Assembly: GCA_020161965.1 (NCBI GenBank)
Contig: JAIUNH010000020.1
Span: 1-17,292, forward strand
Direction of reading: 5' to 3'
Length of the DNA: 17,292 bases
Source: Pseudomonadota bacterium
GTDB taxonomy: Bacteria > Pseudomonadota > Alphaproteobacteria > CACIAM-22H2
The number at the start of each line of letters is the position of its first letter. Within the stretch, counting starts at the first letter, position 1. This document shows positions 12,734-17,292 of the stretch, in pieces. The translations under genes and the position numbers were made by a program. A model generated the notes under the pieces. It saw only the letters and a list, made by a program, of their open reading frames with translations, was not told where the DNA came from and searched no databases.

Positions 12734-13384
12734 ATGGCTCAATCCGCGACCGCCGATCTGCCCCCGCATCAAGGTCTTTTCAATCTGGGCACCGGCCCCG
12801 GCGCACCGGCGCCGAATGCGGCCCCCGCCGCCCGCTTCCCCGGTGCGGCCGCGATGGGCCAGCGGATCGAGCCACGCTTGGTCGCCACGAACCCCGCCCC
12901 GGCGCCGATCGCCAAGCCGTCGACGGCCGCCCAACCGCCGTTGAAGCCCGCCTTGTCGCTCGCCCCGTCGGCCGCACCCGCCGCCAAGACGATCGCGTTG
13001 CCCGGCGGCAATGCGCAGGTTCAGCCCAAGCCCGAAGCCGCACCCAAGCGCGTGACGAACGATGGCGAACCGATGAGCCGCGGCCGCTTCCTCAAAACCA
13101 TCGAACATCTCGCCAAGACGGAAGAGGCGAAGGCGATCAACTCCGCCGTCGCGCGCGTGAAAGTGCGCGAAGTCGAACTCGCCGTGCAGCACGCCGCCAA
13201 GGCGCGCGCGCGCTATCTCGCCAGCGTCGTCGATCTGGGCGCCAACCGCACGCCGCTGACGCGCGCCAACGTCGCCGAGCTCGCCGAATTGCGCAAAGCG
13301 CATGAGGAATTGGAACAGGGCATCGAAGCGCTGACCGGCGCCATCCGCGAAGGCCTGGTCGAAATCGTGGGGGTCGGCGAGTAA
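12734..13384 (+). CDS. Hypothetical protein, 216 aa: Pro/Ala-rich N-terminus, helical C-terminus
   Basis: I do not recognise a family. Residues about 1-105 are low-complexity and rich in Pro and Ala (runs such as PGAPAPNAAPAAR and NPAPAPIAKPS), likely disordered. Residues about 115-216 are charged and strongly helical. They contain RFLKTIEHLAKTEEAKAI, KVREVELAVQHAAKARARY and LAELRKAHEELEQGIEAL, with heptad-like spacing that suggests coiled coil. There is no signal peptide or membrane span. The ribosome site GAGGT supports ATG 12734, although the frame is open much further upstream through antisense sequence. It converges with the lytic transglycosylase gene, separated by three bases. Confidence 0.7.
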   Translation: MAQSATADLPPHQGLFNLGTGPGAPAPNAAPAARFPGAAAMGQRIEPRLVATNPAPAPIAKPSTAAQPPLKPALSLAPSAAPAAKTIALPGGNAQVQPKPEAAPKRVTNDGEPMSRGRFLKTIEHLAKTEEAKAINSAVARVKVREVELAVQHAAKARARYLASVVDLGANRTPLTRANVAELAELRKAHEELEQGIEALTGAIREGLVEIVGVGE

Positions 13385-13387
13385 GCC

Positions 13388-14368
13388 TTACTGGTCGTCC
13401 GACCAGAAGCCGAACAGGCCCGGGCCTTGGCGTGTCGGGCCGCCCGACACGACATTGGTCGGGTTGTTCGTCGTCGTCATGGCCAGCGCCATGGGATTGC
13501 GCGCGGCACTTGAACCGAACGGCATTCCGCCGCGTAAGTTGCCGAGCAGCGGTTCGGCGAGAAGCGCAAACGCCATCACCGTTTCAGGACGCAGGTTTTT
13601 GCCCTTCAAACCGAATTGTGCTGCGAGCGCTTGCAGTTGCGGCGGCCAATCGGCCGAGGCCGGGCGGCGCGGGGCGAGACCCGGCGGAGCGGGTGCCGCG
13701 TCGCGGTCTTGCGTATCGACCGACGCGATTTCCTCGCCCATTTTCTTGGAGAAGAAATCGTAGATCTGGCCGAGCGTGCGTGCCCGCCCGCTCGACGGAT
13801 CGTAGAACACGCCGCGATTGGAGTTGGCCGCTTCGGGGAACAGCGATGCGCCGATCTTTTGCGGATCGCTACGATAATTCTGTAGGAAGCGCGAGGCACC
13901 ATTGGCGCCAAGGAAATGCGCCAGATAAAGATCGGTCGAGTTGATGCCCGAACCCAACGCGCCTTCGAGCTGCGCGTGGTTCGACTTGGTGAACTCGGCC
14001 GCCATCGCGCTGGCGATCTTGGGATCGAAGCGCAGATCGAGGATCTGCCGGCGCGTCATCGGATCGCGCACGCGCGCCGCCCCACCGAAATCGTCTTCGA
14101 TCGAATTGGCGAGATCGCCGATCCCGTATTTCGCGCCATGCTGGCGCACGGTGCTGAGCCAGGTGCTTTCGATGAACTGATAAAGCCCCGAGGCCGACGA
14201 CGTGCGCGCGCGGATACTCGGATCGAGGCTCGATTCCGTCTGCGCCTTGGCCAGCATGAATTTGAAATCGACGCCGGCGCGTTCGCTCGCTTGGCGAATC
14301 GCATCCACGACTTCTGTGCGGCCGGGGGCGGTTTGCCCCACGCCACGGAAGGGCCCGATCGTCGACAT
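13388..14368 (-). CDS. Lytic transglycosylase SLT domain protein without signal peptide, 326 aa
   Basis: The N-terminal domain is a soluble lytic transglycosylase fold that cleaves peptidoglycan between MurNAc and GlcNAc with formation of 1,6-anhydroMurNAc. FKFMLAKAQTESSLDP (residues 36-50) carries the catalytic Glu45 in the family's 'A..E..LDP' setting. SASGLYQFIESTW (58-70) matches the 'G..Q....TW' signature, and LYLAHFLGANGA supports the later part of the fold. The C-terminal ~110 residues are Pro/Ala/Gly-rich (PAPPGLAPRRPASADWPP and the tail GGPTRQGPGLFGFWSDDQ). The first 30 residues are polar, so there is no Sec or Tat signal. Export through another route, such as a flagellar or other secretion apparatus as for FlgJ-like or SltF-like enzymes, would be needed. 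It lies 63 bases after holA on the same strand. Confidence 0.82.
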   Translation of the reverse strand: MSTIGPFRGVGQTAPGRTEVVDAIRQASERAGVDFKFMLAKAQTESSLDPSIRARTSSASGLYQFIESTWLSTVRQHGAKYGIGDLANSIEDDFGGAARVRDPMTRRQILDLRFDPKIASAMAAEFTKSNHAQLEGALGSGINSTDLYLAHFLGANGASRFLQNYRSDPQKIGASLFPEAANSNRGVFYDPSSGRARTLGQIYDFFSKKMGEEIASVDTQDRDAAPAPPGLAPRRPASADWPPQLQALAAQFGLKGKNLRPETVMAFALLAEPLLGNLRGGMPFGSSAARNPMALAMTTTNNPTNVVSGGPTRQGPGLFGFWSDDQ

Positions 14369-14408
14369 GGGCGGCGATCCTAGCCGAAATCCGTTAATTT
14401 TTCGACAA

Positions 14409-14432
14409 ATCCGGCGGAAGTCCCTGCCGGAT
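14409..14432 (-). repeat. Inverted repeat at the holA stop, possible weak terminator
   Basis: Read on the minus strand, ATCCGGC (14432-14426) and GCCGGAT (14415-14409) form a seven-base stem with a ten-base loop, starting on the holA stop codon. It is followed by TTGTCG and an A-run rather than a T-run, so any termination would be weak. Confidence 0.35.
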
Positions 14433-15472
14433 CAGCGCCTTGCACCCTGCGCGGCCATTTGGGCCAGCGCCAACAGGCAACGCTGGGCGATCAAATCGGC
14501 CGGAATGGCGCCCGAGGATTTGCACTGGATTTCCGCCTCGAGCAGCCGTTCCAACGCGATCTGGATGCGCGGCAAGGGCCAGCGATTGAGCTGGCTCTTG
14601 AATGGCTCTTTCTCTTTCCAGAACACCGGCGGGAACAGCTTGCCCATCGCGGCTTCGCTGTCGAGCCCGTGACTCATATGTCCGGCCGCGAGCTGCAAGC
14701 GCAGGAAATGCCGGCCGAGTGCCCGAAGAATCATGATCGGGCTGCCGCCCTCGCCTTCGAGTTTCGCGAAGGCGCGATCGAGCGATGCCATGTCGCCCAG
14801 CGCCGTCGCGCGCGATAGATCGTCGAGATCGATATCGGCGGAATCGCCGATCAACGCGCGCGCATCGTCGAGCGAGATCGTGCCGCCTTTCCCTGCATAA
14901 AGCGCCAGTTTGCCGATCTCCGATCGTGTGATCGCGCGATCGGTGCCCAGGCGCCCCGCGAGCCATTCGACTGCGTCGGACGAGGCTTTGACGCCTTCCG
15001 CCGCCAGCGATTCCGCGATGGTCTTACCGAGCGACGCGCCCTCGTCGCGATAGCAGGCGATGGCGGCACCGTTTTTCACGGCGGCGGATTCGAACAGTTT
15101 GCGCAACGCCGATTTGGATTCGAGATCGCCCGCCTCGATGATCACCAGGCCGTCGCCCTTGGCGTCGTCGAGGAAATTCTTCGCGGCGGCGACCGTCTCG
15201 GCCCCCGCCCCGCGCACGCGGACCAAGCGCCGCCCACCCATCATCGAAATCGCCGCGGCTTCGTCGGCGAGGCGCGCAGGATCGTCCTTGAACGCTTCGG
15301 GGCCCAAATCGGCGACGCGGAACGGGTCCGACAGGTCGGGAACCACCGTCTTGCCGATGATTTCGGCACGTTCGCGCACCAAACCCGCATCCGGCCCGAA
15401 CAGCAGGATCGCGCGGATCGCCGCATCGGGTTTTTTGACGAAGGCCGGAATGGCGCGCGTGTCGATTTTCAT
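14432..15472 (-). CDS. holA: DNA polymerase III subunit delta
   Basis: Delta is the clamp-loader subunit that opens the beta sliding clamp during replication. The 346-aa product begins MKIDTRAIPAFVKKPDAAIR, continues LLFGPDAGLVRERAEIIG (the family start, 'YLLyG.d.yL..e') and VRVRGAGAET in the AAA-like domain. It then shows LVIIEAGDLESKSALRKLFE and AIACYRDE, AEWLAGRLGTDRAITRSEIGKLALY (split), and a C-terminal helical domain with FWKEKEPFKSQLNRW, LLEAEIQCKSSG and LIAQRCLLALA. These are diagnostic of alphaproteobacterial HolA. The ATG at 15472 starts just before the conserved region; the frame remains open further upstream as a shadow of the divergent methyltransferase. A short 36-base divergent gap separates the two genes. 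Confidence 0.93.
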   Translation of the reverse strand: MKIDTRAIPAFVKKPDAAIRAILLFGPDAGLVRERAEIIGKTVVPDLSDPFRVADLGPEAFKDDPARLADEAAAISMMGGRRLVRVRGAGAETVAAAKNFLDDAKGDGLVIIEAGDLESKSALRKLFESAAVKNGAAIACYRDEGASLGKTIAESLAAEGVKASSDAVEWLAGRLGTDRAITRSEIGKLALYAGKGGTISLDDARALIGDSADIDLDDLSRATALGDMASLDRAFAKLEGEGGSPIMILRALGRHFLRLQLAAGHMSHGLDSEAAMGKLFPPVFWKEKEPFKSQLNRWPLPRIQIALERLLEAEIQCKSSGAIPADLIAQRCLLALAQMAAQGARR

Positions 15473-15508
15473 AGTGCCCGGAAGATAGCAGTTTGCTACT
15501 CCCGCTCC
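15473..15508. promoter_or_regulatory. 36-base divergent gap between holA and the TPR-methyltransferase
   Basis: This very short gap must serve both genes. It contains the inverted repeat TAGCA-GTT-TGCTA (15486-15498). Neither gene has a clear Shine-Dalgarno here. On the minus strand TGCTATCTT resembles an extended -10 element about ten bases before the holA ATG, which would give a very short or leaderless transcript. Confidence 0.35.
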
Positions 15509-17110
15509 ATGGAAAAGCCGACTGCCGCCCAGGCCTACGACCACGCCCGCGCCGCCCATGCGCGCGGCGATTTCGACACCGCCCTCGGGGCCTATAAATA
15601 TGCGCTCGATGCCGAGCCCGGCCACACGGGCGCGCTCGATGGCATGGTCGCGATCCTGGAAATGGCGCGCACGCCCGGCTTCAACCCCACGCTCGCGGCA
15701 TTGCTGGAACAAGCGCTTGCGGCCGATGGTGCGGAAACCGAAGCCCTGTCGCTGTCGGCCGCACACCAGCTGATCGTCAAATATCGGATGACCGATCCCG
15801 GCCAATCGCCCAGCCGCGATCTGCTGGCGGCGATGGTCAAGGACAAGCTGCTGTTGCTGACCCTGACGCGCACGATCACGCGCGATCCGCGGTTGGAAGG
15901 CTTCATGATCCGCGTGCGCGACGCGTTGTGCGCGGCGGATATGCCCGCGACGCTGTTGCCGTTGGCGTTGGCTTTGGCGCATCAGGCCTACAACAACGAA
16001 TATGTCTGGGCGCAGGATGCGAGTGCCGCGTCTTCGTTGCCGCTGGACACGTTCGGCCAAGCGCGCCGCGCGATGTTCGCCCCCTTGGCCGAAGAAGCCG
16101 CGCGCGATCCAGCACTGGCCGACCTCGCGCAAGCGACGATCCTGTCGCAAGCGGCCGATCGCGAAGCCGCCGCGCGCATTCCCGAATGGACCGCGATCGG
16201 CGACGCGACCAGCCAGGCCGTGCGCGCGATGTACGAGGCGAACCCCTATCCGCGCTGGCTGCGTTTGCGCCGCACGGAAAAGGTCGATATCCGCAAGGCG
16301 ATCGCCGAACGCTACATGCCGGGCGAAACCTTGCCGGCTTTCGCGACACCCTTGCGCGTGCTGATGCCGGGGGCCGGTACGGGCCAGCATCCGCTGTCGG
16401 TCGCGGCGAATTACACCGATGTCGGCGTCGACGCCGTCGATCTGTCGAAAGCCTCGCTCGGCTATGGTTTGCGCCAAGCCGAAGCGCAGGGCGTGACGAA
16501 TATCAATTTCGTCCAGGCCGATATTCTCGCATTGCCGAGCCTCGGCTCGAGCTGGGGCCATATCGAATCGGTCGGCGTGCTGCACCATATGGCGAGTCCG
16601 CGCGCGGGCCTCGAAGCGCTGACGCAAGTGCTCGTCCCCGGCGGCTTGATGCGCTTGGCGCTGTACGGCGAACACGGGCGGCGCGTCGTCGTCGAAGCGC
16701 GCGATGCGATCGCGAAGAGCGGCTATGCCGACGATGCGGCGGGTTTGCGTCGCTTTCGCGGTGACGTGCTCAGCGGCAAGCTCGGCAAGACTTTGCAGGT
16801 CGAGCTTCCGCATTGGCCGGATTTCCATTCGGCGTCGCTGTTGCGCGACCTGTGTTTCCACGTTCAGGAAACGCGCTACGACATTCCGAAGCTCAAGGCG
16901 CTGTTGGCCGGTTTGCCGCTGCGCTTCCTCGGTTTCGAATTCGTGCGCGGGCGCGTGCAACAGCAAGACGCGGAGGCGCCGGCGTTTCGCGCTTACGCGA
17001 AGAAATTCCCGAAGGACAAGGCGATGGCCGATCTCGATCGCTGGGAAGCGATCGAGAAGGCCGATCCGAAATTGTTTCCGGGCTACGCGTTCTGGCTGCT
17101 GCGAACCTGA
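15509..17110 (+). CDS. TPR-like repeat / class I SAM-dependent methyltransferase fusion, 533 aa
   Basis: The C-terminal half is a class I methyltransferase. Motif I RVLMPGAGTGQ is at residues 283-293, followed by the acidic strand VDAVDLS (307-313), NFVQADI (333-339), GVLHHM (356-361) and the post-motif LVPGGLMRLALYG (375-387). It is preceded by MYEANPYPRW (241-250), a motif that marks a group of methyltransferases with large N-terminal extensions. Residues 9-46 look like one TPR (ARAAHARGDFDTALGAYKYAL...EPGHTGAL), and the rest up to 235 is helical, possibly a binding surface. The acceptor substrate cannot be told. The gene is in opposite orientation to holA and leuS and occupies the interval between them; its stop is three bases from the leuS stop. 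Confidence 0.85.
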   Translation: MEKPTAAQAYDHARAAHARGDFDTALGAYKYALDAEPGHTGALDGMVAILEMARTPGFNPTLAALLEQALAADGAETEALSLSAAHQLIVKYRMTDPGQSPSRDLLAAMVKDKLLLLTLTRTITRDPRLEGFMIRVRDALCAADMPATLLPLALALAHQAYNNEYVWAQDASAASSLPLDTFGQARRAMFAPLAEEAARDPALADLAQATILSQAADREAAARIPEWTAIGDATSQAVRAMYEANPYPRWLRLRRTEKVDIRKAIAERYMPGETLPAFATPLRVLMPGAGTGQHPLSVAANYTDVGVDAVDLSKASLGYGLRQAEAQGVTNINFVQADILALPSLGSSWGHIESVGVLHHMASPRAGLEALTQVLVPGGLMRLALYGEHGRRVVVEARDAIAKSGYADDAAGLRRFRGDVLSGKLGKTLQVELPHWPDFHSASLLRDLCFHVQETRYDIPKLKALLAGLPLRFLGFEFVRGRVQQQDAEAPAFRAYAKKFPKDKAMADLDRWEAIEKADPKLFPGYAFWLLRT

Positions 17111-17113
17111 TCG

Positions 17114-17292
17114 TCAGACGACGATATTGACGATCTTGTTCTTGACCACGATCAACTTGCGCACGGGCTTGCCCGCCATCGCGGCCTGAACGGTCGGGAT
17201 CGCCAGGGCCGCTTCGCGCACGTCGCTTTCGCCTGCGTCGCGCTTGGCGTCGATCGTGCCGCGCAGCTTGCCGTTGACCTGCACCGCCAGCG
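17114..17292 (-). CDS. leuS: Leucyl-tRNA synthetase, C-terminal end (gene runs off the window)
   Basis: The last 58 codons are present. The minus-strand product reads LAVQVNGKLRGTIDAKRDA..., then EAALAIPTVQAAMAGKPVRK and LIVVKNKIVNIVV before TGA. This is the characteristic end of bacterial LeuRS: 'vQVNGKlR..i' followed by 'a........kyi.gk.v.k.i.v.n.lvNiVv'. The enzyme charges tRNA-Leu; the catalytic, editing and anticodon-binding parts lie outside the window. leuS near holA is a familiar order in many bacteria, normally with lptE between them. Here a convergent methyltransferase gene lies between instead, three bases from the leuS stop. Confidence 0.95.
   Translation of the reverse strand, partial: LAVQVNGKLRGTIDAKRDAGESDVREAALAIPTVQAAMAGKPVRKLIVVKNKIVNIVV

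Noticed and set aside
14409..14432. Stem at the holA stop considered as a definite terminator
   Set aside because: The stem is good but lacks a U-tract; kept only as a low-confidence inverted repeat.
15473..16966. The holA frame remains open for about 500 more codons upstream, suggesting a giant fusion protein
   Set aside because: The extension is antisense to the methyltransferase gene with its clear SAM motifs, and the HolA family start coincides with the ATG at 15472.
1..17292. CRISPR arrays, tRNA/rRNA genes, insertion sequences, integrases or phage genes
   Set aside because: No regularly spaced repeats, no transposase or recombinase motifs and no recognisable structural RNA were seen on either strand.

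Overview
The window is a GC-rich alphaproteobacterial chromosome segment, probably Rhodospirillales-like. The evidence is the gene set mnmE, mnmG-rsmG-parA-parB, holA and leuS, which clusters around the replication origin and partition locus in many alphaproteobacteria. Other support comes from the VSRET-coded parS inside rsmG and a small DUF6489-type protein. Nothing resembles a phage, insertion sequence, CRISPR array, tRNA or rRNA.

Layout: (1) Positions 1 to about 1190 hold the 5' end of a sulfotransferase gene (minus strand) and a sulfatase gene (plus strand) that stops about two thirds of the way through its family length. At about 1185-1196 the sulfatase runs directly into the first 29 codons of an opposing dienelactone-hydrolase-like gene. 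Two truncated genes butt together, so this is either a rearrangement breakpoint or an assembly chimera. (2) 1367-4084 is a compact plus-strand group: an unknown 400-aa protein, a PilZ protein, a DUF6489-like protein, a thioredoxin-fold [2Fe-2S] ferredoxin and a histidine phosphatase, mostly joined by ATGA overlaps. (3) 4140-5236 is a Tat-exported ABC substrate-binding protein followed by a textbook terminator. (4) 5264-6797 is tatA plus mnmE, facing a small unknown minus-strand gene. (5) 7059-7304 is an AT-rich island with a perfect DnaA box and a perfect parS-like palindrome. It leads into mnmG-rsmG-parA-parB (7305-11477), whose members overlap by 4 bases each. A second parS lies inside rsmG. 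(6) 11474-14368 holds an unknown membrane protein, an unknown Pro/Ala-rich protein and a soluble-looking lytic transglycosylase. (7) 14432-17292 holds holA, a divergent TPR-methyltransferase and the 3' end of leuS.

The most coherent system is the partition module. ParA and ParB are encoded with two copies of GTTTCTCGAGAAAC, which has T/A where the common parS (GTTTCACGTGAAAC) has A/T. That position also distinguishes parS from the Noc-binding site. One copy sits in the operon leader next to the AT-rich island and the DnaA box, so origin function, partition and control of the operon may be combined there. The other copy is written into the codons of an RsmG peptide. I did not find an obviously new defence or biosynthetic system.
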